Notes: a model not told the origin generated them from the sequence alone. Counted from the first letter of the stretch, positions 19,882 through 28,933 are shown. The stretch is DNA of 33,437 nucleotides from Rhodospirillales bacterium (GCA_007695045.1 REEP01000048.1:1-33437); one strand, 5' to 3'. Translations and numbers: made by a program.

Positions 19882-21138
19882 TCACGCCGGCAGCGTAAAC
19901 AGTTCCTGCGGCCGGGACACGCCACGCAGGGCATGCGACCCCAGCGACAGCAGCGGCCGCCCCGCCACCCTTGCCACCGCCTCCGAAATCAGCACCTCGC
20001 GGTGCAGCGCCTTGCACAAGGATTCGATCCGCGCCGCCTCGTTGGCGGCCGCGCCGACCACAGTGAACTCCAGCCGTTCCGGCACGCCGATGTTGCCATA
20101 CAGCACGTCGCCCAGATGCAGGCCGATGCCGAAGCGAATCCGCGGCAGCCCGGCCCGGGCCCGGGTCGCATTGACGACCGCGATCCGGCGGACGGCATCG
20201 GCCGCGGCGTCAATCGCGGTGGCGCAGGCGCGGACATGCTCGGCACAGGCTTCAGGACGCTCAACGACCGCCCCGATCGGAAAGATGGCGAGGGCAGCGT
20301 CACCGATGAAGCGGAGCACCTCGCCCCCATGGTCCAGCACCGCCCCGGCCATGCACTCGAAGTAATCGTTGAGCAGCGCCATGAACGCGTCTCGCGGCAT
20401 CCGGTCGGCAAAGGCGGTGGAGCCCCGGAGGTCGCTGAACCAGATCACCGCATGGATGTCCTCGCCGTCGCCGCGGTGGATCCGGCCTTCCAGCACGCGC
20501 GCTCCGCTGTGGCGGCCGAGGTAGGTGTCGAGGATGGTACGGGCGGTCTGACGCAGGGCATGACATTCCATGACCCGGGCCAGGATCGGCAACGCCTGGT
20601 CGATCATCGCAAGATCGTCGACCGCGAACCCGCCCTCCCGGTCGGAGGCGATCGTCACCGCGTTGATGGTGCCGTCGGCAAAAGTAAGGGGCCAAGCGAC
20701 GTAATCGGTCGCTCCTTCCGCCTTCAGTTCGGCCAGAATTGGATAGTCGAGCAACGGGGCCGGACCTTCCAGCCGCCGCCGGACCCCGCCCGCCCCCTCG
20801 AAGATCGCCGCATAGGGGCTGGCCAGATAGCTTTCCGTGCGGAGGATTTCCGGCGTAGGCAGGAACTCTTCCACTTCCGGCCGGTCGCGTCGCCACGTGA
20901 AGGTGGAGCCCAGATATTGCGGATGCAGGGTGCGGATGGTGAGCCGGAGGCGCCACACCGGCAAGCCAAGGACCACCATACGCTGCCCCAACTGCTGCAT
21001 CAGCGTCTTGGCGTCGGGGATGCGCCAGCCGTCATCGAGCAGCCATGCCGCCAGCGGGTTGCCCGACAATGGATTGTCCGACAACCCGGCAGGCATCGGT
21101 TCCGGGTGCGGCATGGGGTCTGCCACGTGTGTCTCCAT
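19882..21138 (-). CDS. class III adenylate/guanylate cyclase with N-terminal sensory region
   Basis: A 418-residue soluble protein. Residues about 40-220 form a conserved alphaproteobacterial regulatory region (RIPDAKTLMQQLGQRM, then a GAF-like stretch with DYVAWPLTFADG); residues about 230-400 are a class III nucleotide cyclase domain. Both metal-binding aspartates are visible, in WFSDLRGST and FIGDAALAIF, and the transition-state Asn and Arg lie in ANEAARIE. The substrate-selecting Lys position holds Arg (EVLRFIGD), so ATP versus GTP use is uncertain. There is no membrane segment. ATG 21138 gives the longest product; the ribosome-binding site is weak and a methionine eight codons in is possible. 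It is divergent from the M20 hydrolase. Confidence 0.88.
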   Translation of the reverse strand: METHVADPMPHPEPMPAGLSDNPLSGNPLAAWLLDDGWRIPDAKTLMQQLGQRMVVLGLPVWRLRLTIRTLHPQYLGSTFTWRRDRPEVEEFLPTPEILRTESYLASPYAAIFEGAGGVRRRLEGPAPLLDYPILAELKAEGATDYVAWPLTFADGTINAVTIASDREGGFAVDDLAMIDQALPILARVMECHALRQTARTILDTYLGRHSGARVLEGRIHRGDGEDIHAVIWFSDLRGSTAFADRMPRDAFMALLNDYFECMAGAVLDHGGEVLRFIGDAALAIFPIGAVVERPEACAEHVRACATAIDAAADAVRRIAVVNATRARAGLPRIRFGIGLHLGDVLYGNIGVPERLEFTVVGAAANEAARIESLCKALHREVLISEAVARVAGRPLLSLGSHALRGVSRPQELFTLPA

Positions 21139-21190
21139 GGATCAGTTTGAAGTGTCTCCGGTCCGGCGATTGCGCCGTTGGCCGGTGCGG

Positions 21191-21220
21191 TTAGCGGTTC
21201 CCCCATTTGTCTCGTATATA
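21191..21220 (+). promoter_or_regulatory. weak candidate promoter of the amidohydrolase gene
   Basis: TATATA (21215-21220) is a good -10 candidate and is preceded at 18 nt by TTAGCG (21191-21196), a poor -35. It lies in the divergent gap between the cyclase and the hydrolase, just upstream of a perfect inverted repeat. Confidence 0.3.
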
Positions 21221-21239
21221 GCCATGGCAGGGCGGCAAT

Positions 21240-21255
21240 TGCGAACCAGTTCGCA
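21240..21255. promoter_or_regulatory. perfect inverted repeat, candidate operator
   Basis: TGCGAAC and GTTCGCA (7 bp each) are separated by the two bases CA. The repeat lies about 20 nt downstream of the candidate -10 and 35 nt before the hydrolase start, where a dimeric repressor would block transcription. The sequence resembles no regulator site that I can name. A very small hairpin is the alternative reading. Confidence 0.45.
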
Positions 21256-21290
21256 TGCCTGACGGATCAAGACCGAGGGAGAGCGAGTCG

Positions 21291-22466
21291 ATGCCCGTGA
21301 TCGACGCCATCACCGCGTTCCACGAAGACATGGTGCGCTGGCGCCATGATCTGCACGCCCATCCCGAGACGGCGTTCGAGGAACGACGCACCGCCGACAT
21401 GGTCGCCACCCGCCTCAAGAGTTTCGGGCTGGAGGTCGACCGCGGGCTGGCCGGTACCGGCGTGGTCGGAACCCTCCATCACGGTCACGGCCCTGCGATC
21501 GCACTGCGCGCCGACATGGATGCATTGCCGATGACGGAAGCCAACAGCTTCGCCCACCGCTCCACGCAACCCGGGCGGATGCACGCCTGCGGCCACGACG
21601 GACACACCGCCATGCTGCTGGGGGCCGCCCGCTACCTCGCGGCGACCCGCCACTTTCAGGGCACGGTCCATTTCGTGTTTCAGCCGGCGGAAGAAGGCGA
21701 AGGCGGCGGCAAGCAAATGGTGGAGGACGGGCTGTTCCGCCGCTTTCCGGCGCATGCGGTCTATGGCATGCACAACTGGCCAGGGCTCGAGGTCGGCCGC
21801 TTCGCCGTGCGCCCCGGGCCGATGATGGCCGCTTTCGACATCTTCGAAATCACCATCACCGGCAAGGGCAGCCATGGCGCCATGCCGCACCAGGGCATCG
21901 ACCCCATCGTGTGCGGCGCCGCCATCGTCAGCGCGTTGCAGGCGGTGGTGAGCCGCTTCACCGATCCGCTGCACCCAGCCGTGGTCTCGGTCACCCGCTT
22001 TCATGCCGGCGAGGCCTGGAACGCCATCCCCGATCGCGCCGTGCTGGCCGGCACCGCCCGCGCCCTTGGCAACGAGGTGCGCGATGCCACCGAAGCCTTG
22101 GTGCGCCGGATCGCCGCCGCCACGGCGGAAGCCTACGGCGCCGATGCCGAGGTGCGCTACGAACAACGCTATCCCGCGACGGTCAATCATGCGGCCGAGG
22201 TGGAACGGGCCGCCCGGGCCGCCGCCCTGGTGGTCGGTGCCGAGCATGTGGACCGCGACCCGGTGCCAAGCATGGGCGCGGAGGACTTCGCCTACATGCT
22301 GCTGGAGCGGCCGGGCGCCTACATCTGGATCGGCAACGGGGCTACCGACGGGGGCCGCCACCTGCACAGCCCGCACTACGACTTCAACGACGCGATCCTG
22401 CCCATCGGCGCCAGTTACTGGGCCAAGCTGGCGGAAAGCGTACTGGCCGAGAACAGGGCTGAATAG
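21291..22466 (+). CDS. M20 family amidohydrolase (hippurate hydrolase-like)
   Basis: A 391-residue cytoplasmic metallohydrolase of the M20D family, which cleaves N-acyl amino acids or related amides. Features: RHDLHAHPETAFEE at the start, ALRADMDALPM, the metal-binding HACGHDGHTAMLLGAA (Cys and His ligands), PAEEGEGGGKQMVEDG with the catalytic Glu pair, and SHGAMPHQGIDP of the dimerisation lid domain. A late PSMGAEDFAYMLLERPGAYIWIGNG carries a further ligand region. ATG 21291 is chosen because GGGAGAGCGAG lies just upstream; an in-frame ATG at 21255 lacks such a site. The exact substrate is not known. Confidence 0.92.
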   Translation: MPVIDAITAFHEDMVRWRHDLHAHPETAFEERRTADMVATRLKSFGLEVDRGLAGTGVVGTLHHGHGPAIALRADMDALPMTEANSFAHRSTQPGRMHACGHDGHTAMLLGAARYLAATRHFQGTVHFVFQPAEEGEGGGKQMVEDGLFRRFPAHAVYGMHNWPGLEVGRFAVRPGPMMAAFDIFEITITGKGSHGAMPHQGIDPIVCGAAIVSALQAVVSRFTDPLHPAVVSVTRFHAGEAWNAIPDRAVLAGTARALGNEVRDATEALVRRIAAATAEAYGADAEVRYEQRYPATVNHAAEVERAARAAALVVGAEHVDRDPVPSMGAEDFAYMLLERPGAYIWIGNGATDGGRHLHSPHYDFNDAILPIGASYWAKLAESVLAENRAE

Positions 22467-22490
22467 CGGCACAGGCGGCCGGGTTCGTTC

Positions 22491-22519
22491 TTGTGATGTT
22501 CCGGTTGCCGACGTAGCAT
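22491..22519 (+). promoter_or_regulatory. candidate promoter giving a leaderless mRNA
   Basis: TTGTGA (22491-22496) and TAGCAT (22514-22519) are 17 nt apart, each matching the consensus at four of six positions. Transcription would begin at about 22526, which is the ATG of the radical SAM gene, and no Shine-Dalgarno site precedes that ATG. Confidence 0.35.
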
Positions 22520-22525
22520 TGGCGC

Positions 22526-23620
22526 ATGGACAGCGCGCCACCGCCTCAACCCCGCAAGGGCCGCGGAGCCGTCACCAACCCCGCAGGCCGATACGAACCG
22601 CACGTGCGCGAGGGCGTCGATGACGGCTGGGCCCTGAATGACGGCGACAGCCCGCCCCGGCTCGCCACCGTGGTGACCACAGAGCGGGCCCGCACCATCA
22701 TCGCCCGCAACGCCTCGCCCGACATCGGCTTCGATCAATCGATCAATCCGTACCGGGGGTGCGAGCATGGGTGCGTCTACTGCTACGCGAGGCCGAGTCA
22801 TGCCTACCTCGGGCTGTCACCAGGGCTCGATTTCGAAAGCCGCCTCACCGCCAAGGCCAACGCCGCGGAGGCCCTGGAACGGGAGCTCAGGGCTCCCGGC
22901 TACCGGCCGCGGCCGATCATGCTGGGTGCCAATACCGATCCGTATCAGCCGGTGGAGCGCCGGCACGACATCACGCGGCGGGTGCTGGAGGTTCTGGCGG
23001 CATTCCGGCACCCGGTGATGATCACCACCAAGTCCGCCCTGGTCACGCGCGACCTTGATATCCTGGCGCCGATGGCGGAACAGCGGCTCGCCAGCGTCGG
23101 GATTTCCGTCACCACCCTGGAGCCCGAGTTGGCCCGCACCCTGGAACCGCGCGCGACCCGACCGGCGTTGCGGCTGGAGACGATCCGGGCGCTGAGCCGA
23201 GCCGGGGTCCCGGTGACCGTGCTGGCCGCGCCGATGATCCCCTTCGTGACCGATCACGACATGGAGCGCATCCTGACGGCGGCGCGCGAGGCCGGAGCCG
23301 TCAACGCCGCCTGGATCCTGATCCGGCTGCCCCTGGAGGTGGCGCCGCTGTTCCGCCAGTGGCTGGAAGCGCATGTGCCCGACCGGGCGGAACGCGTGCT
23401 GGCCCGCATCCGCGAATGCCACGGTGGCGCACTGTACCGTTCCACCTTCGGCGAGCGGATGACCGGAAGCGGCGCCTATGCCGAGCTTCTGGCCTCCCGA
23501 TTCCGCCTCGCCTGCGACCGGCTTGGCCTGCGCCGCCGGGAGGGAGGCGACAGCACCCTGGACGTGAGCCGGTTCCGGGTCCCGCCCGCGCCCGGTCAGC
23601 AGCTGAGCCTGCCGCTTTGA
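22526..23620 (+). CDS. PA0069 family radical SAM protein (SplB-related)
   Basis: A 364-residue radical S-adenosylmethionine protein. The cluster-binding motif is CEHGCVYCY near residues 78-86, a CxxxCxxC arrangement, preceded by the family's DQSINPYRGC. Other shared segments are IMLGANTDPYQPVER and SVTTLEPELARTLEPRA. Its N-terminal KGRGAVTNPAGRYE is typical of the PA0069 family. These proteins are related to spore photoproduct lyase but are found in non-sporulating bacteria; the reaction is not established. The ATG has no ribosome-binding site, which may mean leaderless translation. The rlmE gene converges on it from the right. Confidence 0.92.
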   Translation: MDSAPPPQPRKGRGAVTNPAGRYEPHVREGVDDGWALNDGDSPPRLATVVTTERARTIIARNASPDIGFDQSINPYRGCEHGCVYCYARPSHAYLGLSPGLDFESRLTAKANAAEALERELRAPGYRPRPIMLGANTDPYQPVERRHDITRRVLEVLAAFRHPVMITTKSALVTRDLDILAPMAEQRLASVGISVTTLEPELARTLEPRATRPALRLETIRALSRAGVPVTVLAAPMIPFVTDHDMERILTAAREAGAVNAAWILIRLPLEVAPLFRQWLEAHVPDRAERVLARIRECHGGALYRSTFGERMTGSGAYAELLASRFRLACDRLGLRRREGGDSTLDVSRFRVPPAPGQQLSLPL

Positions 23621-23738
23621 GACCATGCCCGACGCGCTCAGGCCGGTGCCAATCTCTGGCGGTCGCCTGCAAAACCACCCGCTTCGGCAGCACCTCCGGC
23701 ACGCGCCGTCCCGCCCCCACGAACGGCCTGAAGCATCG

Positions 23739-24410
23739 TCACCGTGTCACCGTTTCCGTCGACCGGTCGGCCGCCGGGCGAAAGCCGGTGGCGACCAGGT
23801 AGATTTCGGCAGACTCAGCGCGCGAGGCCTTGGGCTTGACATGGCGGACCGAAGCAAACCGGCGCTTGATCTCGGCCAGGAGTTGGCTCTCGGTGCCGCC
23901 CTGGAACACCTTGCACACGAACGCGCCACCCGTCCCCAGCACCTGGGCGGCGAAGCCGTAGGCGGCCTCGGCCAGCGCCATGATGCGCAAGTGATCGGCA
24001 CCGCGGTGGCCGGTGGTCGCCGGGGCCAGGTCGCTCAGCACCACGTCCGCCGGTCGGTCCAGGGTGTCTTCCAGGCTGACCATGACGGCTTCGTCCAGAA
24101 AGTCGCCGATGATGATCTCAGCCCCCGGCACCGGGTCCATGGGGAGAAGGTCCAGGGCCAGCACCCGGCCGCCGCCGGCCGACCCGGCCTGCACCCGTTC
24201 CACCGCCACCTGTGTCCAGCCGCCGGGCGCGGCGCCGAGATCGATCACCCGGGCACCACGCGTCAAGAACCGGAACCGGTCGTCCAGTTCGATCAGCTTG
24301 AACGCCGCGCGGGAGCGGTAGCCCTTGCGACGGGCGGCCAGGACATAGGGATCGGAGAGATGGCGTTGCAGCCAACGCGCCGAGGATGCTTTGCGCTTCG
24401 GCTTGGTCAC
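23739..24410 (-). CDS. rlmE: 23S rRNA (uridine-2552 2'-O) methyltransferase
   Basis: A 223-residue SAM-dependent methyltransferase of the RlmE/FtsJ family, which methylates the 2'-hydroxyl of U2552 in the ribosomal A loop late in 50S assembly. The K-D-K-E catalytic tetrad is visible: K38 in RSRAAFKL, D127 in LSDLAP, K167 in VCKVFQGG and E202 in SAEIYLVA. The SAM motif is VIDLGAAPGGWTQV (residues 55-68). The GTG start overlaps the stop codon of the Ppx/GppA gene by four bases (GTGA), so the pair is probably co-translated, an association that is common in Alphaproteobacteria. Confidence 0.95.
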   Translation of the reverse strand: MTKPKRKASSARWLQRHLSDPYVLAARRKGYRSRAAFKLIELDDRFRFLTRGARVIDLGAAPGGWTQVAVERVQAGSAGGGRVLALDLLPMDPVPGAEIIIGDFLDEAVMVSLEDTLDRPADVVLSDLAPATTGHRGADHLRIMALAEAAYGFAAQVLGTGGAFVCKVFQGGTESQLLAEIKRRFASVRHVKPKASRAESAEIYLVATGFRPAADRSTETVTR

Positions 24411-25480
24411 GGGGCAGGCTCTGCCGATGCGCTCTCGTCAAATTCCGCCATCATGGCAGCGAGCAGGCCCTCGCGGATGCCGCGGTCGGCGACGGTGAGC
24501 CGCCCCACCGGCCAGCGCCGGCAGATCGCCTGGAGAATGGCGCATCCGGCGACAACCAGGTCGGCGCGATCGGGCCCGATGCAGGGATTGGCGGCACGGG
24601 CCGACAGTGACGTCGCCGCCAGAGTGGCACTGACCAGGGCGATATCGCGGAAGCTCAATTCAAGGCCGTCCACCTTTGACCTCTGGTAGCGCTTGAGCCG
24701 GAGGTAGCAGGCACCCAGGGTCGTGACGGTGCCGGACGTGGCCAGCATCTGTACCTGCCCGGCACGAATCCCCGCGTCCACGGCGGCAGCCGCGGCAAAG
24801 CGGTCGAGCCAGCCGCTCACCGTCTCCACCATGGCGGCGAACGCGTGCGGCGGAACACGGTCCCCGCCGTATCGTTCGGCAAAGGTGACGACACCGCAAG
24901 GTATCGAGACGAAATCGATGATATGCGGTGGCCGGCCCATGCGTTGTTCGATCCAGCTCACCTCCGTGGAGCCGCCGCCGATATCCACCAGAAGGGCGAA
25001 CCGGGCGGCGGCGGGTTTCAGCAACGGGCTGCAGCCGGCCAGGGTGAGCGTGATCTCATCGCCGGCAGTGAGCGCCTCCAGCTTGAGGCCGGTCTGCCGG
25101 GCCACTTCGGCGACGAAGGCGTCGGCATTGGCCGCCTGCCGGCATGGCTCCGTGGCCACGGCACGCACCCGTCCCACCCCGGCCCGGTGCATGCGATAGA
25201 TGCACGAGCGGAGCGCGTCCAACGCCCTGGCAACCGCTTCCGCCGACAAGGTGCCGCGCCGGTCCAACCCCTCCCCCAGGCGCACCGGCTGCGAAAATAC
25301 ATCGAGGACACGAAAACGCCGCATCGGGTCCGGCTTGGCGATCAGCAGGCGGCAGTTGTGGGTGCCGAGGTCGATGGCGGCACACACGGGCGCTGACGTG
25401 GTGTGGCGGCCCACACCGGGGTGGCCGGCAGGTATCGCCGTCCTGGCCGCCTTGCCAACGGCCTCCTCGCGTGCCGTCAC
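24407..25480 (-). CDS. Ppx/GppA family exopolyphosphatase / guanosine pentaphosphatase
   Basis: A 357-residue phosphatase of the ASKHA fold that hydrolyses polyphosphate or pppGpp. Visible motifs are CAAIDLGTHNCRLLIA (phosphate loop 1), RAVATEPCRQAANADAF, and LLVDIGGGSTEVSWI (second loop), with TSGTVTTLGA later. It lacks the C-terminal HD-like domain of the long Ppx forms, which fits the short alphaproteobacterial type. GTG 25480 is preferred because GCGAGG lies five nt upstream; the frame continues to 25519 without a better start. It overlaps rlmE by four bases at its 3' end and is divergent from the large permease gene. Confidence 0.9.
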   Translation of the reverse strand: MTAREEAVGKAARTAIPAGHPGVGRHTTSAPVCAAIDLGTHNCRLLIAKPDPMRRFRVLDVFSQPVRLGEGLDRRGTLSAEAVARALDALRSCIYRMHRAGVGRVRAVATEPCRQAANADAFVAEVARQTGLKLEALTAGDEITLTLAGCSPLLKPAAARFALLVDIGGGSTEVSWIEQRMGRPPHIIDFVSIPCGVVTFAERYGGDRVPPHAFAAMVETVSGWLDRFAAAAAVDAGIRAGQVQMLATSGTVTTLGACYLRLKRYQRSKVDGLELSFRDIALVSATLAATSLSARAANPCIGPDRADLVVAGCAILQAICRRWPVGRLTVADRGIREGLLAAMMAEFDESASAEPAP

Positions 25481-25700
25481 GACGCCTCGCCCCCTTGTGT
25501 CATCCCAAAAGCCCACCAAAGCCCTCAGCCGACGGCCGGGACCTGCAAGACCTCAAAAGAACCACCAGTTTAACACAGGTCAGATGGAATGCAGCCCCCA
25601 ACCGGCCCGGTCGGGGCGAGGTCCCGCCGCGCCGGCATTGTCGGCACCCGCACCAGTGGGCGATAAGGTCAGGCTGCCTGCTGCCACCGCAAAGAGGCCC

Positions 25701-28250
25701 ATGCCGATGCGACACCTCCTTCTCACCCTCGCACTGGCCCGGCGGGATCTGCGCGGCGGCATGCGTGTGCTGTGGATTGCAGTGGCGGGCATCGGGCTCG
25801 GGGTGGCCTCGATCGCTTTCATCGGGTCGCTCAGTGCCGGCGTGCTGGAGGGGGTCCGGAGCGAGGCTCGGCAAAGCATCGGCGGCGATATCTCCATCCG
25901 TCTGTTCCATCGCCCGGCCGATCCAAGCGAGCGCCGGGCACTGGAAGCGGCCGGAGACCTGAGCGAGACGGCGGAACTGCGCCCGATGGCACGGCTTGGC
26001 GGCACCCCGGGCGACATTCACGGCGGCAACACCCTCGTCGAGTTGAAGGCCGTGGATGACGCCTACCCGCTCGTCGGGGCGGTCGACCTGGACCCGGCGA
26101 TGCCGCTGGCCGAGGCGGTACAGCGGCAGAACGGCAGCTGGGGGGCTGCCGTCGACGCGGCCCTGCTCGCGGAACTGGGAGCGGACATCGGCGACCACCT
26201 GGACCTGGGTGACATCGCCGTCCGGATCCGCGCCATCATCCTGCGCGAGCCGGACCGCAGCTTTCGCGCCCTTACCCTCGGCCCTCGGGTCATCATCCAT
26301 CGGTCGGCGCTGGAGCAGACCGGCCTCGCCACACCGGGGGAACCAGTCTACTGGTACTACCGCCTGCGGCTGCCCGATGCGGCGGCCGGCGAGGCCGTGA
26401 TCGCTGATCTGGAAGCGCGGTTTCCCGATGCCGGCTGGCGGATCGTCAATGCCGCCGACGGCATCCCCGGCGTTGAACGCACCGTGGAGGTCGCTCGCGC
26501 GGTCCTGCTCATCGCCGGGCTGGCGGTACTGCTCGTGGGCGGGGTCGGCGTCGGCACCGCCGTCGCCGCACACCTGGCCCGCAAGGTCGTCACCGTGGCC
26601 ACGTTGCGCAGCCTCGGGGCGAGCCAGCGGCTGGTGTTCGCGGTGCTGCTGGCGGAAGTGGCGGCGGCAACCCTGCTTGCCGTGGTCGCCGGCCTGGCCT
26701 TGGGCGGCGGCGGCGCAGCCGCCGTGATGGCGCTGGCCGCACCACTGCTGCCGCTGCCGGCGGCACCACGGCCGGATGCCGGAGCCCTGGCTGTGGCTGC
26801 CGGCTTCGGGGTGCTGACAGCGCTGGGGTTCGCTCTCGGGTCTCTGGCCCGGCTGCGTGATGCGTCGCCGCAGCATTTGTTTCGGGCCCTTGTGGTTCCG
26901 ACCCGGCGCCCGTCAGCGAAGCACGCGTTGGCAGCGGTGCTCGCTTTTGCCGCCATGGCGGGCCTGTTGCTGGCGATCACGCCCGCACCGGTGATGGCGG
27001 GCCTGTTCGCGGCGCTGGCGGGGGGCGGCATCGTCATCCTGTTCGGTTCCGCCAAAGCCGTCGCCTGGGCCGCCCGTCGGGCACCGGCAAGGCTTCCCCC
27101 GGCCGTCAAGCTTGCCCTTGGCAACCTCGGCCGTCCCGGCGCGGCGACCGTCCCGGTGATGCTGGCAGCCGGCCTTGGCCTCAGCGTGCTCGTGACCGTA
27201 ATCCACGTGGCCGGCCATGCCGAGCGGCACCTGAACGAGGCGCTGCCGGCCCGTGTACCGAACCTGTTTTTTCTCGCGGTGCCGGCGGCGGAGGCCGGAA
27301 CGGTCGCCGCCACGCTGGCCGCGCAGGAGGGCGTACGGCGGGTCGAACACATGCCGTTCGTCCACGGCCGACTGACCCGGATCAACGGCACACCGGTGCA
27401 TGAACTGTCCGTGCCGCGCGACGTGGCGTGGCTGGTACGGGGCGATCGCGGCCTGTCCTGGTCGGCAGAACCGCCGACAGGGACGATCCTCCTGACCGGC
27501 ACCTGGTGGCCGAAAGATTACCGGGGGCCGCCGCTTGCGTCTCTGGACGCGCGGGTGGCGGCCCGCCTCGGCCTCGGCCTCGGCGACCGGATCACCCTCG
27601 ACATGGTCGGCCGGCCGGTTTCGGCCGAGATTGCCAACCTGCGCCAGTTGGACTGGACCGCCATCGACCTGGATTTCCCGATCCTGCTGTCGCCATTGCC
27701 GGAGCCGCCACCGCACACCCACGTCGCCGCGGCATGGCTGGATCGCGCGGTTCAACCCGATGTGATCGCCGCCATGGCTGTCGCAGCTCCGACGTCGCCC
27801 GCAGTCCGGGTCGAGGCCATCCTGGCGACCATGGCAGGCCTGATCACGCGCGTCGCGAACGGCCTGGCCATCGCCGCGGCGGCGGTGATCGCGACCGCCG
27901 TCGTGGTGCTGGCCGGGAGCATCGCCGCCAGTTGGCAGCGGCGCGTGAATGAAATGGTGCTGCTGAAGGTTGTGGGCGGCCGGCGCCGACAGATCGCCGC
28001 CGCGGCGGCGCTGGAACTGGGGATCGTCGGAGCCGTGACCGCCGGAGTGGCTTTGGTGTTGGGGACGGCCGCCGGCGCCGTGGTCGTGAACCAGATCGCA
28101 CCGGGGACATGGTCCCTCCAGCCCGAGGTGCCGGCCCTCATCGCTGCAACCGCCGTGCTTCTGATGGCCGCAACGGGGTGGCTGCTGCCCCGGGCGGCTT
28201 TGGCACGCTCTCCGGCGACGCTGCTGCGGGCGCGACACCCGGCCGACTGA
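25701..28250 (+). CDS. FtsX-like ABC transporter permease (YbbP type)
   Basis: An 849-residue inner-membrane protein with two FtsX domains. A first membrane segment near residues 23-45 is followed by a large periplasmic region, a cluster of three segments with the cytoplasmic coupling motif KVVTVATLRSLGAS (about residues 297-310), a middle set of segments, a second periplasmic region, and a final trio with VNEMVLLKVVGGRRRQI. This is the layout of YbbP, the permease partner of the ATPase YbbA, thought to act in export of lipophilic or envelope molecules. No ATPase or TesA-like gene is next to it here, so the partner must be encoded elsewhere. ATG 25701 has AAGAGG five nt upstream. Confidence 0.88.
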   Translation: MPMRHLLLTLALARRDLRGGMRVLWIAVAGIGLGVASIAFIGSLSAGVLEGVRSEARQSIGGDISIRLFHRPADPSERRALEAAGDLSETAELRPMARLGGTPGDIHGGNTLVELKAVDDAYPLVGAVDLDPAMPLAEAVQRQNGSWGAAVDAALLAELGADIGDHLDLGDIAVRIRAIILREPDRSFRALTLGPRVIIHRSALEQTGLATPGEPVYWYYRLRLPDAAAGEAVIADLEARFPDAGWRIVNAADGIPGVERTVEVARAVLLIAGLAVLLVGGVGVGTAVAAHLARKVVTVATLRSLGASQRLVFAVLLAEVAAATLLAVVAGLALGGGGAAAVMALAAPLLPLPAAPRPDAGALAVAAGFGVLTALGFALGSLARLRDASPQHLFRALVVPTRRPSAKHALAAVLAFAAMAGLLLAITPAPVMAGLFAALAGGGIVILFGSAKAVAWAARRAPARLPPAVKLALGNLGRPGAATVPVMLAAGLGLSVLVTVIHVAGHAERHLNEALPARVPNLFFLAVPAAEAGTVAATLAAQEGVRRVEHMPFVHGRLTRINGTPVHELSVPRDVAWLVRGDRGLSWSAEPPTGTILLTGTWWPKDYRGPPLASLDARVAARLGLGLGDRITLDMVGRPVSAEIANLRQLDWTAIDLDFPILLSPLPEPPPHTHVAAAWLDRAVQPDVIAAMAVAAPTSPAVRVEAILATMAGLITRVANGLAIAAAAVIATAVVVLAGSIAASWQRRVNEMVLLKVVGGRRRQIAAAAALELGIVGAVTAGVALVLGTAAGAVVVNQIAPGTWSLQPEVPALIAATAVLLMAATGWLLPRAALARSPATLLRARHPAD

Positions 28251-28267
28251 AGCCGGCCGGCGGCCCC

Positions 28268-28326
28268 ATTGATCGATAATAACGAACTCATATCCAGAAA
28301 CTTTTCATCGGATCGATCATTGATCG
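28268..28326. promoter_or_regulatory. GATCGAT repeats with a perfect palindrome, candidate operator of ahpC
   Basis: The region upstream of the peroxiredoxin gene is AT-rich against its surroundings and carries GATCGAT twice (28271-28277 and 28311-28317). The second copy is part of a perfect palindrome, CGATCA-T-TGATCG (28314-28326). The two sites are centred about 45 nt apart, compatible with a dimeric regulator binding twice. It does not match the classical OxyR motif (ATAG-type half sites), so the regulator is unknown. No confident -35/-10 pair was found. Confidence 0.45.
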
Positions 28327-28393
28327 GGCCGGGCCATTGGCCACATCATGCGAGTGAGGATCAACCCGACGAGTTCGAACAAGGAGGAATGAC

Positions 28394-28933
28394 ATGTTGA
28401 GTGTGGGCGATCGTTTTCCAGCGTTCCATCTGAAGGCAGTGGTCAGCACCGATCCCAAGTCCGCCTTCACCGAAGTCTCCGATCAGACGGAGGCGGGCAA
28501 GTGGAAGGTGGTTTTCTTCTGGCCGAAAGATTTCACCTTCGTGTGCCCGACCGAGATTGCGGCGTTCGGTCAGCTCAATGAGGAGTTCAACGACCGCGAC
28601 GCCGTGGTGTACGGCGTCAGCACCGACAGCGAATACGTCCATCTGGCGTGGCGTCAGCATCATGAGGATCTGCACGATCTGCCGTTTGCCATGCTGTCGG
28701 ACCTCAAGCGAGAGTTGAGCGCGGCGCTGGGTATCCTGGACAAGGCCGAAGGGGTGTGCTTGCGCGCCACCTTCATCGTCGACCCCGACGGGATCATCCG
28801 CTTCGTCTCGGTCAACGATCTCAATGTCGGCCGCAATCCGCAGGAGGTGCTGCGCACCCTCGATGCCCTGCAGACCGATGAGCTCTGCCCTTGCAATTGG
28901 CAGAAGGGCGACGACGTCTTGCATGCGGCGTGA
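28394..28933 (+). CDS. ahpC: peroxiredoxin, AhpC/TSA family
   Basis: A 179-residue two-cysteine peroxiredoxin that reduces hydrogen peroxide and organic hydroperoxides. The peroxidatic cysteine is C51 in FTFVCPTEI, and the resolving cysteine is C165 in DELCPCNW, which has a second Cys two residues on. The ATG follows a perfect AAGGAGGA ribosome-binding site (28381-28388). AhpD is encoded next, so AhpD rather than AhpF is the likely reductant, as in mycobacteria. The upstream GATCGAT palindrome suggests regulated expression. Confidence 0.94.
   Translation: MLSVGDRFPAFHLKAVVSTDPKSAFTEVSDQTEAGKWKVVFFWPKDFTFVCPTEIAAFGQLNEEFNDRDAVVYGVSTDSEYVHLAWRQHHEDLHDLPFAMLSDLKRELSAALGILDKAEGVCLRATFIVDPDGIIRFVSVNDLNVGRNPQEVLRTLDALQTDELCPCNWQKGDDVLHAA

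Noticed and set aside
22881-22897. Hairpin GGGAGC...GCTCCC sharing GCTCAGG with the heptamer repeat
   Set aside because: It lies inside the well-conserved radical SAM coding sequence and only one repeat unit is present, so the resemblance is probably chance.
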